This document shows positions 1 to 5,312 of a DNA stretch of 6,587 bases, one piece after another. Below the pieces are notes generated by a model. That model made no database searches. It was not told the origin of the DNA and saw nothing but the letters and a program-made list of their open reading frames with translations. A program made the position numbers and the translations under genes. Position 1 is the stretch's first letter, and every line of letters starts with the position of its first letter. The DNA is from Deltaproteobacteria bacterium (GTDB taxonomy: Bacteria > Desulfobacterota > DSM-4660 > Desulfatiglandales > HGW-15): contig JAFGPH010000527.1 in assembly GCA_016926135.1 (NCBI GenBank), forward strand, positions 1-6,587, read 5' to 3'.

Positions 1-1
1 G

Positions 2-244
2 ATCCGGGAGTGCCCGGTCTGCATGGAGTGTTCCCTGGAGCAGGTGGTGGATTTCCCCACCCACGATGTCTTCATCGGCCAGGTCAGGGAGACCTATGCC
101 TGGGAAGAGGTGATCACCGGTGGCGATGTCGACATCTCCAAGGTGAAACCTCTCCTCTTCGACATGAACAGCAAGAAGTACTGGGCCCTGGGAGGGGAAC
201 GCGGCAACTGCTGGAGTGCGGGCAAGCAGCTCAAAAAGGGTTAG
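2..244 (+). CDS. Flavin reductase family protein (flavoredoxin-like), 3' end only
   Basis: This is the last 80 codons of a gene whose start lies left of the window; the stop is TAG at 242-244. Visible family features are E-C-P-V-x-x-E-C near the left edge, then P-T-H-D-x-F-I-G-x-V, and a C-terminal block F-D-M-N-S-K-K-Y-W-A-L-G followed by G-N-C-W-S-A-G-K. These match the C-terminal half of the FMN-binding flavin reductase-like domain as found in flavoredoxins. Members bind FMN in the cytoplasm and pass electrons from NAD(P)H or ferredoxin-type donors to acceptors. Flavoredoxins are common in sulfate reducers and other strict anaerobes, but the substrate here cannot be read from the fragment. 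An internal ATG at 23 is not a likely start because the conserved E-C-P-V motif lies before it. The gene converges on the photolyase gene with a 46-base gap. Confidence 0.85.
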   Translation: MRECPVCMECSLEQVVDFPTHDVFIGQVRETYAWEEVITGGDVDISKVKPLLFDMNSKKYWALGGERGNCWSAGKQLKKG

Positions 245-290
245 GCACATTGGGCCGTCCTGCCGGGGTCTATGCTTGTTCAGGTCGGTT

Positions 291-1955
291 TCAGCGCAGG
301 GTTTTCGCTGTGAGAGCCTCGCCGTTCATCAGTCTATCCCTCACCGCCACGAAGGTGTTCTGATCCTTGAGCCTCTGTGACGCACTCCTCCTGCGGAGGG
401 AAGCCATGGGCATTCTGAGTCTGGGGTTGTTCCCGAGCCTGTTCCGGTGGCGTTGCAAAAAGGCCCAGTAAAGCGTGGTGATGGGGCAGTCGGCTTTGGG
501 GTTGAACGGGCAGGCGCCGCAGTAGTCGCTCATCCTGTGGATGTAAGCAGCCCCCGAAACGTAAGGCTTTGTAGTCATCAGACCCCCGAGTGCAAAGGTG
601 CCCATGCCCAGCACATTGGGTTCCACCACCCAGTCGTAGGCATCGGTGTAGGCCGACCAGAACCAGTCCGTCAGCTCGCGGGGATTCACATCCAGAAGGG
701 TGGCTATGTTGCATAGCACCATGAGTCGGGTGATGTGGTGGCTGTACCCCTCTTCCCACACATCCGAGACCACCTGATCGAGACAGGCCAGACCTGAAGC
801 TTTTCCCCAGTAAGCCGGGGGAAGGGGTGTATTCCCCCCGAGGCTCGATGGGGAGGCGCCCCCGTCCGGGTCCCCCGGGGGACTGGTCGCCTTCCAGGGC
901 CTGCCTGCCCAGCGGCTGTAACCGCCGTCGCCAGGGACAGGAAGGATGGTCGGAGCCCCTGGGGAAATCGCCCGGAATCCGTCCGTGCTCGTGTGGACGT
1001 GCCGCACGAATTCCCGCCATCCTAGCACCTGCCGGATGAAACCTTCCCGGCTGGCAAGGGGAAGATTCATTGCCAGGACATCGGACACGACACGGGAGGG
1101 CAGCAGGCGGTGTATGTTGAGGAGGGAGGAGATCCTCGTGTGGAAAAGGCCTCTGGACCTTGTGGACAAGGCATCTTCATAAGGGCCGAAGTGGGGCAGG
1201 CACTGCTCTTTGGCCCACGCCCACAAGGCCTCCGCATCCTTTCGGGTGGAGGGGATTCTTGTGAAATCCAGGCGGCCCGGGTGATGGGAGAATCGTTCCT
1301 GAACCAGCCTGCCCACTTCTTCCTTGATGGGGTCCAACGAAAAGGTGGGCGGCTCCGGCGCGGGGGGTGCTCCTTTCCACGAAAGTCGATTTTCAGGGTC
1401 GAAACTGAACTTTCCGCCGGCGGGTTTCCCGGCCTTCATGAGAATGCCCGTCTCACGCCTCACCCCGCGGTAGAAGGCGTCCATCCGCCAGGGAGGACCC
1501 TGGGGGGCACTCTCCTTGAAGTGCTCCTCCGTGGTGAGCCAGCCTTCGTGCGGAATGACCCAAAGACCTCCTGTTTGAATGAGGGGCTGAAGATCCGCCC
1601 TGAGCTCTCTCTCCGAAGGGAGCATCACCCGGAGCGGTCCCAGTTCGCCGATGAGGGGAGCCAGGGCATTGCGATAGGGACCGTCGCCGACAAGGTGCCG
1701 CACGGCCACACCCCGGCGGGCCTGCTCCAGGGCAAAGTGGCGAAGGTTGGCGAGGATCAGGGCCAGTTTCTGCTTGTGATAGGGTCGGCGGGCCGCCTTC
1801 CAGGGATTCTCGATCAGCACGATGCCCAGGCCGTTCGGGGCCTCCCGCGAGAGCGGGCCGATCTTGTCGTTCAGCTGGTCATAGGGTATAAAGAGCCATT
1901 TCCGCTTGCCGGCTCGTGCCTGATGTTTTGCCAGTTCTTTTTTGAAGTGACCCAT
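291..1955 (-). CDS. Iron-sulfur cryptochrome/photolyase (FeS-BCP, PhrB-like)
   Basis: A complete 554-residue protein of the prokaryotic photolyase-related family, usually about 500 residues. Characterised relatives (Agrobacterium PhrB) use blue light, FAD and a [4Fe-4S] cluster to repair (6-4) photoproducts. The N-terminal antenna domain begins at about residue 19 with R-K-W-L-F-I-P-Y-D-Q-L. The helical FAD domain shows Y-E-D-A-L-S-T-R-S-R (259-268), Q-V-L-G-W-R-E-F-V-R (309-318), E-G-Y-S-H-H-I-T-R-L-M (402-412) and W-V-V-E-P-N-V-L-G-M-G (442-452). Four candidate cluster ligands are present: C415, C479, C482 and C490. The spacing from C482 to C490 is eight residues, shorter than the 13 I recall for Agrobacterium PhrB. 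A Gly/Pro-rich stretch at about 340-378 lengthens the protein. The ATG at 1955 is the only plausible start: an in-frame TAG lies five codons upstream and the next Met is residue 111, beyond conserved sequence. No strong Shine-Dalgarno is seen. The gene is divergent from the DUF523-DUF1722 gene. (6-4) specificity is inferred from the family. Confidence 0.93.
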   Translation of the reverse strand: MGHFKKELAKHQARAGKRKWLFIPYDQLNDKIGPLSREAPNGLGIVLIENPWKAARRPYHKQKLALILANLRHFALEQARRGVAVRHLVGDGPYRNALAPLIGELGPLRVMLPSERELRADLQPLIQTGGLWVIPHEGWLTTEEHFKESAPQGPPWRMDAFYRGVRRETGILMKAGKPAGGKFSFDPENRLSWKGAPPAPEPPTFSLDPIKEEVGRLVQERFSHHPGRLDFTRIPSTRKDAEALWAWAKEQCLPHFGPYEDALSTRSRGLFHTRISSLLNIHRLLPSRVVSDVLAMNLPLASREGFIRQVLGWREFVRHVHTSTDGFRAISPGAPTILPVPGDGGYSRWAGRPWKATSPPGDPDGGASPSSLGGNTPLPPAYWGKASGLACLDQVVSDVWEEGYSHHITRLMVLCNIATLLDVNPRELTDWFWSAYTDAYDWVVEPNVLGMGTFALGGLMTTKPYVSGAAYIHRMSDYCGACPFNPKADCPITTLYWAFLQRHRNRLGNNPRLRMPMASLRRRSASQRLKDQNTFVAVRDRLMNGEALTAKTLR

Positions 1956-2029
1956 AAAGCCATTCTACTCTATTTGCGCTTGCCACAGAAGCCCGTGGCT
2001 GGCAGATAGAGGAAAGAAGGGAGAACTCT
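1956..2029. promoter_or_regulatory. Divergent intergenic region with RBS for the DUF523-DUF1722 gene
   Basis: These 74 bases must carry the start signals for both the photolyase (leftward) and the DUF523-DUF1722 gene (rightward), unless one of them is read from inside the other. A clear Shine-Dalgarno, AAGGGAG at 2017-2023, lies six bases before the ATG at 2030 and fixes that start. A possible -35 (TTGCCA, 1980-1985) has no good -10 at the right distance. A short inverted repeat, GCCAC (1982-1986) and GTGGC (1995-1999), could be an operator half-site pair or chance. I cannot assign a promoter with confidence. Confidence 0.5.
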
Positions 2030-2980
2030 ATGACCGCGCGCATCCGTATCGGCGTGAGCGCATGCCTCCTGGGACAGAATGTCCGTTTCGATGGCGGGCA
2101 CAAACATGATCGCTTCATCACCGACACCCTGGGGCAGTACGTGGGGTTCGTACCCGTGTGTCCGGAGGCCGAGTGCGGCCTGGGCATACCCCGCGAGTCC
2201 ATGCGGCTCGTAGGGGACATCGAGTCCCCCCGTCTCATCACGGTCCGCACCCGGGTGGACCACACGGAACGCATGCTCACCTGGTCGCGAAAACGCGTTA
2301 CGGAGATCGAGAGGGAAGATCTCTGCGGGTTCATCTTCAAGAGCGACTCGCCCAGCAGCGGCATGGAGCGCGTCAAGGTGTACAACGAGAACGGCATGCC
2401 CGAAAAGAAGGGCGTCGGGCTGTTCGCCAGGGCCTTCATGGAGCACTTTCCCCGCATCCCCGTGGAGGAGGAAGGCCGTTTGCACGACCCGAAGCTGAGG
2501 GAGAACTTCATCGAGGGCATCTTCACCCTCAGGCGATGGCGGGCCTTTCTGGGGGGAAAGCCGGTGCTGGGGGGCCTTGTGGACTTCCACACCCGGAACA
2601 AGCTCCTCCTGCTCAGCCACAGTGAAAAACACTACCGGGCCATGGGGAAGCTCGTGGCCGCCGGGAAGACCATGCCTCCCCGCTCTCTCTACCAGCAATA
2701 CGAGGCCCTGCTCATGGAGGCCCTCAAGCTCCGGACCACCGTGAAGAAGAACGCCAACGTCCTCTATCACCTCATGGGATATTTCAAGGAGGACCTGTCT
2801 GCGGACGAGAAGCAGGAACTGCTGGAGATCTTGGATCAGTACCGCGCAGGGCACATTCCTCTCATTGTTCCCGTGACCCTGATCAACCACTACGTTCGGA
2901 AGTACGGGCAGCCCTACCTGGCCCAGCAGACCTATCTGAACCCGCATCCCCTGGATCTGAAGCTACGGAATCATGTTTAG
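2030..2980 (+). CDS. DUF523 and DUF1722 domain protein (TudS-like plus YbgA-like)
   Basis: A 316-residue protein with two domains. Residues about 5-145 are DUF523: S-A-C-L-L-G (10-15), V-C-P-E-A-E-C-G-L-G (43-52), and F-K-S-D-S-P-S-S-G-M-E-R-V (103-115). Stand-alone DUF523 enzymes (TudS, 2-thiouracil desulfurase) hold a [4Fe-4S] cluster with three cysteines and remove sulfur from thiolated uracil. Residues about 180-310 are DUF1722, the domain of E. coli YbgA: D-F-H-T-R-N-K (185-191), S-H-S-E-K-H-Y-R-A-M-G-K (196-207), and a C-terminal I-N-H-Y-V-R-K-Y...Y-L-A-Q-Q block (285-300). Its function is unknown. C12, C44, C49 and C99 are present, but the usual S-P-S-C-G cysteine is Ser (see findings). 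The ATG at 2030 has a good Shine-Dalgarno and begins just before the first motif. The gene is divergent from the photolyase. A role in thio-pyrimidine or photoproduct handling is inferred from domain and neighbourhood only. Confidence 0.9.
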   Translation: MTARIRIGVSACLLGQNVRFDGGHKHDRFITDTLGQYVGFVPVCPEAECGLGIPRESMRLVGDIESPRLITVRTRVDHTERMLTWSRKRVTEIEREDLCGFIFKSDSPSSGMERVKVYNENGMPEKKGVGLFARAFMEHFPRIPVEEEGRLHDPKLRENFIEGIFTLRRWRAFLGGKPVLGGLVDFHTRNKLLLLSHSEKHYRAMGKLVAAGKTMPPRSLYQQYEALLMEALKLRTTVKKNANVLYHLMGYFKEDLSADEKQELLEILDQYRAGHIPLIVPVTLINHYVRKYGQPYLAQQTYLNPHPLDLKLRNHV

Positions 2981-3000
2981 TTGACTTGCGTCGAAGGGCA

Positions 3001-3030
3001 GCAACCCTGTGCGGTCGTAAGCTAGGTTGC
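3001..3030 (+). terminator. Possible weak terminator after the DUF523-DUF1722 gene
   Basis: GCAACC (3001-3006) and GGTTGC (3025-3030) form a perfect six-base-pair stem with an 18-base loop, 21 bases after the stop codon. The sequence following is ATCTATTTTA, which is T-rich but not a clean T run. Position fits a terminator, while the large loop and short stem argue against an efficient one. Confidence 0.25.
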
Positions 3031-3406
3031 ATCTATTTTAAATTGATACCCGGCTTGAGGAGGACCAGGCCGATTTGCCGGACCTGCTATGCCTGAAGTG
3101 GCATTTCGGCTATCTTCCGTGATCTGGATGCTATGGATGCTGCGCGTCGCCGGTGGGCTCGCCATTTTAGAGGCATCTCTTGAGAAAGCCGGATATGGAC
3201 TAATATCCCGGCCTCCTCCGGCCCCCAATCCCATCGGCAGAAGCCCGACCTGCGTCGGTCTTGACTGAGACAAATCTGACGCTTGTGGCGGCGATTGAAA
3301 TGGAGCGCGCAGCCGAAAAACAGTCTCCTCTTCAGGCGGCTAAACGATACCATACCGGCCCTAAGAAAAGAATGACCCTGGCTGCGGGCATCAAGGCCCA
3401 TGCATA

Positions 3407-3450
3407 AAAGGGGGTCTTCGTTTCCGGAAGCAGGGTTTGGTGCCCCCTTT
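3407..3450 (-). terminator. Possible terminator of the universal stress protein gene
   Basis: AAAGGGGG (3407-3414) and CCCCCTTT (3443-3450) are a perfect eight-base inverted repeat. The 28-base loop holds a smaller CTTC/GAAG stem (3416-3419 with 3427-3430). Read on the minus strand, downstream of the stress-protein stop at 3486, the distal arm is C5 followed by T4, as in an intrinsic terminator. The loop is larger than usual. A second small repeat, TTTCCC (3458-3463) with GGGAAA (3475-3480), lies between it and the gene. Confidence 0.4.
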
Positions 3451-3485
3451 GACAGGGTTTCCCTCCACACAAGGGGGAAATACGA

Positions 3486-3923
3486 TCAAACGGGTATGAT
3501 CAGCACCGGTACGCCGGCGAACTTGACCACGCGCTCCGCAACGCTTCCGAAGTTGAAATGACTTTCGCTCCCCCGGCTGGCCAGGATCACGAGATCCACT
3601 TTTTCATCGCCGATCGTTTTGAGGATCTCCGTGGCTGGGTCCCCGACGCCGATGTGACGGAAAAAAAGCGGGCAGGCGTTCAGGAACTTCTGGCACACCT
3701 CGTCCAGCCTGTTCTCGGCGGTCTGTTTTTCCCACGCGCGCATCCGCTCATAGTCCTTGGGGTCATAGTCCCCGTAATGAACGCCGATGGCGGGATAGTC
3801 TTTGAGCACGTAAAGAATGTGGATTTCCGCCTGGTACTGCTGGGCAAGGGAGGTGACGTAGTCAAGGGCTTTGGCCGCGTTTTCCGAGAAGTCGGTGGGC
3901 CAGAGTATCTTTTCGATCTTCAT
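3486..3923 (-). CDS. Universal stress protein (UspA family)
   Basis: A complete 145-residue single-domain UspA-fold protein, normal length for the family. Visible features are the N-terminal strand I-L-W-P-T-D-F-S-E-N-A (6-16), I-H-I-L-Y-V (34-39), the G-D-P-A-T-E-I block (94-100), V-D-L-V-I-L-A-S-R-G (109-118), G-S-V-A-E-R-V-V (126-133) and the closing strand P-V-L-I-I-P-V. ATP-binding members carry G-x2-G-x9-G-(S/T). Here the first Gly is Ala115, G118 is kept, and the gap to G126-S127 is seven residues rather than nine, so nucleotide binding is uncertain. Such cytoplasmic proteins usually act as dimers in stress responses; the partner here is unknown. The ATG at 3923 begins directly at the first strand, though the Shine-Dalgarno is poor. 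A strong promoter lies about 50 bases upstream and a possible terminator downstream, so the gene is probably transcribed alone. Confidence 0.92.
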   Translation of the reverse strand: MKIEKILWPTDFSENAAKALDYVTSLAQQYQAEIHILYVLKDYPAIGVHYGDYDPKDYERMRAWEKQTAENRLDEVCQKFLNACPLFFRHIGVGDPATEILKTIGDEKVDLVILASRGSESHFNFGSVAERVVKFAGVPVLIIPV

Positions 3924-3971
3924 TGAGGGGTCTCGGTGATAAGGTAATAAGAATTAGCAGGAGATGTGAGG

Positions 3972-4001
3972 AGTATAGGTGAATCTGGCCTTGTGTGTCA
4001 A
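3972..4001 (-). promoter_or_regulatory. Strong sigma-70-type promoter for the universal stress protein gene
   Basis: On the minus strand a perfect -35 TTGACA (4001 to 3996) is followed after 18 bases by TATACT (3977 to 3972), five of six matches to the -10 consensus. Transcription would start near 3965, giving a leader of about 40 bases before the ATG at 3923. This is the best promoter match I noticed in the window. An inverted repeat at 4013-4044 lies immediately upstream of the -35. Confidence 0.65.
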
Positions 4002-4012
4002 GGGAAAAGCCG

Positions 4013-4044
4013 CCACATCATATCGGGGACGGGTTCTGATGTGG
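4013..4044. repeat. Eight-base inverted repeat upstream of the stress-gene promoter
   Basis: CCACATCA (4013-4020) and TGATGTGG (4037-4044) are perfect inverted copies separated by 16 bases. They begin 12 bases upstream of the -35 box of the stress-protein promoter and lie past the 3' end of the transposase remnant. They could be an operator, the hairpin found near an end of some IS91-like elements, or chance. The spacer contains GTTC (4033-4036), a tetranucleotide used as target by IS91, which is suggestive but far too short to prove a boundary. Confidence 0.4.
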
Positions 4045-4151
4045 ACAACCTGGCATCCGATGGGTATGGTAATGTCGGCGTGGAAGGTGGACTGGCATTA
4101 AGCCTGAAAAAGGAAAGGGGTCCGTTTCGGGGCCGGGTGGGGATTCCAGAC

Positions 4152-5016
4152 TCAGGGGGAGAGGTCAGCGGCGTATTCCGAGGCTGCCCCGAGGTCTGGG
4201 GCAGGAGGGTCCACATAAAACCCATTATCGGAAGGGGGGACCTGACCGTCAGCATAATCGATCCAAGGCTCGCTGTTCACGGGGTTCGATTTGACCTGTC
4301 CGGGGGGAGGCCTGCCTGTGCGGTGCACGCAGACAGGCCGTGGCTTTCGGTCCCAAAGCCCAAGGTGTTTGAGAATCTTTTCTATGACGTCTTCGGCCTC
4401 TCGGGAACATAGGTCATCCTCTCCTGGGAGAATGAGGCGCGAACAACATACCGGGCGATGTTCTCCAGGGCCTCCTCGTCGCCTGGCTGAATCCTTGGGC
4501 CGCAATGGACGTTGAACCCGGAGTGCCGCCACGACAAGATGATCTCGACCACTTCTTCGATGATCTTGCCTTTCCGCAGGAGCATGCTGAGGACCTTGTG
4601 TTGGAAAAGCTTTTCAAGGCCCTGTGCGTCCCATGCCGCATCTACCTTACAGGCCCCGTTTGGGAAGAAACTGCCATCGGTACACAGAACATGGCAATGG
4701 GGATTGAAATTGAGGAAGTCCCCGAACGTCTGGATGGCTATGACTGCGCCGGGTACTGCGTCCGCCTCAGGCGCTTGCACGAGAAGGCCAGGAGGTATTC
4801 ATGACCGCAGTCCTTGCACCTTACACGGGCAAATCCGTTGTGGAGGATGCCGCAATCAAGGTAGCGAAAGATGACCTGCTTCACATAGGGGCGGAAGAAC
4901 CCGTACTTCTTCGCGAAGATCTCATCATGGAGTTGTTCCAGCCTTTCAAAGTGATCCTCAACGCACTATTAGTACTGCGATTCCTGCGGCTTTCGGGGTC
5001 GATATACGCCTGGCAT
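4152..5016 (-). pseudogene. IS91-family transposase, broken by two internal deletions and two stop codons
   Basis: Three collinear pieces of one transposase occur in three frames. Piece 1 (5016 to about 4771) starts with ATG and M-P-G-V-Y-R-P-R-K-P, reads two adjacent stops (TAA TAG, 4971 to 4966), then F-E-R-L-E-Q-L-H-D-E and the first half of the zinc-binding domain (C-K-D-C-G-H-E-Y-L-L-A-F-S-C-K). Piece 2 (about 4770 to 4382) has A-V-P-G-A-V-I-A-I-Q-T-F-G-D, the HUH motif as P-H-C-H-V-L, W-R-H-S-G-F-N-V-H-C-G-P, and a likely catalytic Tyr in I-A-R-Y-V. Piece 3 (about 4395 to 4152) has I-E-K-I-L-K-H-L-G-L-W-D and the C-terminal I-D-Y-A-D-G-Q-V-P-P. The second zinc-binding CxxC and following region are missing at the first junction, and the segment between M-T-Y-V-P and I-E-K-I-L at the second. 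About 290 codons remain of a family norm near 400. The family call is from motif recognition. Confidence 0.85.
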
Positions 5017-5017
5017 C

Positions 5018-5059
5018 GACTCTCTCTCCGAGTCAGGAACAAAGGCAAACTCGGAGAGA
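5018..5059 (-). promoter_or_regulatory. Leader hairpins over the transposase ribosome binding site
   Basis: On the minus strand the transposase Shine-Dalgarno (GGAGAGAGAG, just before the ATG at 5016) can lie in either of two structures. The long one is a perfect 11-base-pair stem, ACTCGGAGAGA with TCTCTCCGAGT (top-strand arms 5023-5033 and 5049-5059), with a 15-base loop; it buries the Shine-Dalgarno. The short one pairs GACTC with GAGTC (top-strand arms 5018-5022 and 5030-5034) and shows the Shine-Dalgarno in a seven-base loop. The two share bases and exclude each other. Such leaders commonly limit transposase translation from outside transcripts. Confidence 0.55.
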
Positions 5060-5108
5060 TATTGATGTTGACATGCTCGCCGTTTTGAAAAGACCGCCCC
5101 GGGATGGC

Positions 5109-5312
5109 ATGTTCAACCCGTTCGAGTTGTTTCACCTTGACGTGATCGCCAAGCCTATTTACTATCGGCTCATGGGGAAAGCAGATGAACATGGCGGGCA
5201 GGGCTTCTGGGTTATGACCGGCATGAAGAAGGTCGGTGAAATGATTTTGGTTGCAAGGAGCCCGAAGGCCGTTTTTCTGGAAAAGAGAGTGTCCCATGGC
5301 AAAGGAATATGA
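5109..5312 (+). CDS. Small protein of unknown function, overlapping the GMC oxidoreductase gene
   Basis: A 67-codon ORF starting ATG at 5109, with a GGGAT stretch a few bases upstream as a modest ribosome binding site. The frame is also open further upstream (next ATG at 5073), but that part enters the IS leader. I do not recognise the family. The protein begins M-F-N-P-F-E-L-F-H-L-D-V-I and is rich in aromatic and basic residues, with H-G-G-Q-G-F-W in the middle and R-S-P-K-A-V-F-L-E-K near the end. No transmembrane segment or signal peptide is evident. Codon choice resembles the neighbouring real genes. Its last 17 bases overlap the start of the GMC gene (5296-5312), which suggests translational coupling and a small partner subunit or maturation factor. 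It could also be the remnant of a longer gene cut by the IS, or spurious. Confidence 0.5.
   Translation: MFNPFELFHLDVIAKPIYYRLMGKADEHGGQGFWVMTGMKKVGEMILVARSPKAVFLEKRVSHGKGI

Larger units (their letters stand above)
2981..3485. other. 505-base gap without a convincing gene, rich in inverted repeats
   Basis: No reading frame here gives recognisable protein. Two overlapping minus-strand frames (3022-3273 and 3087-3470) and a short + strand frame (3089-3268, 59 codons) lack both Shine-Dalgarno and familiar composition. What is visible is secondary structure. GCCGGATAT (3188-3196) pairs with ATATCCCGGC (3203-3212) through nine base pairs and one bulged C. CCGAC (3245-3249) pairs with GTCGG (3254-3258) across a four-base loop. 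ATGCC (3089-3093) pairs with GGCAT (3100-3104). A near-tandem nine-base repeat (TGGATGCTA then TGGATGCTG) lies at 3125-3142. The stretch could hold an RNA, decayed DNA or only terminators and leaders. Confidence 0.5.
4152..5059 (-). mobile_element. Degenerate IS91-family (HUH transposase) insertion element, ends not defined
   Basis: The interval covers the recognisable transposase pieces plus the leader hairpin. IS91 elements move by a rolling-circle-like mechanism, have no terminal inverted repeats and make no target duplication, so the ends cannot be located from symmetry. The element probably extends some way left of 4152, perhaps to the inverted repeat at 4013-4044 or the stress-gene promoter. 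On the right it should end before the coding ORF that starts at 5109. It is almost certainly immobile by itself because the transposase is broken. Confidence 0.65.

Noticed and set aside
1110..2009. 299-codon + strand ORF opposite the photolyase
   Set aside because: It lies antisense to a gene with clear family motifs and its translation shows no recognisable domain. Long antisense frames are expected in GC-rich DNA.
1970..2947. 325-codon minus-strand ORF opposite the DUF523-DUF1722 gene
   Set aside because: It is a mirror frame of a well-supported gene, with low-complexity composition rich in His, Val, Gly and Leu and no motif.
3089..3268. 59-codon + strand ORF with a hydrophobic stretch
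   Set aside because: There is no ribosome binding site, it overlaps several inverted repeats, and no homology is recognised. The hydrophobic run alone is weak evidence.
3300..3407. Short + strand ORF (35 codons) with coding-like, Ala- and Lys-rich composition
   Set aside because: It has no Shine-Dalgarno and no known family. It could be a gene remnant, but nothing supports calling it.
3087..3470. 127-codon minus-strand ORF in the gap
   Set aside because: Its composition is rich in Arg and Ser with no family resemblance. It has no Shine-Dalgarno and covers the probable terminator of the stress gene.
3966..4412. 148-codon + strand ORF
   Set aside because: It is a shadow of the C-terminal piece of the IS91-family transposase on the other strand, which has clear motifs.
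5068..5073. TTGACA on the + strand as a promoter -35 for the small ORF and GMC gene
   Set aside because: No -10-like sequence occurs 16 to 19 bases downstream.
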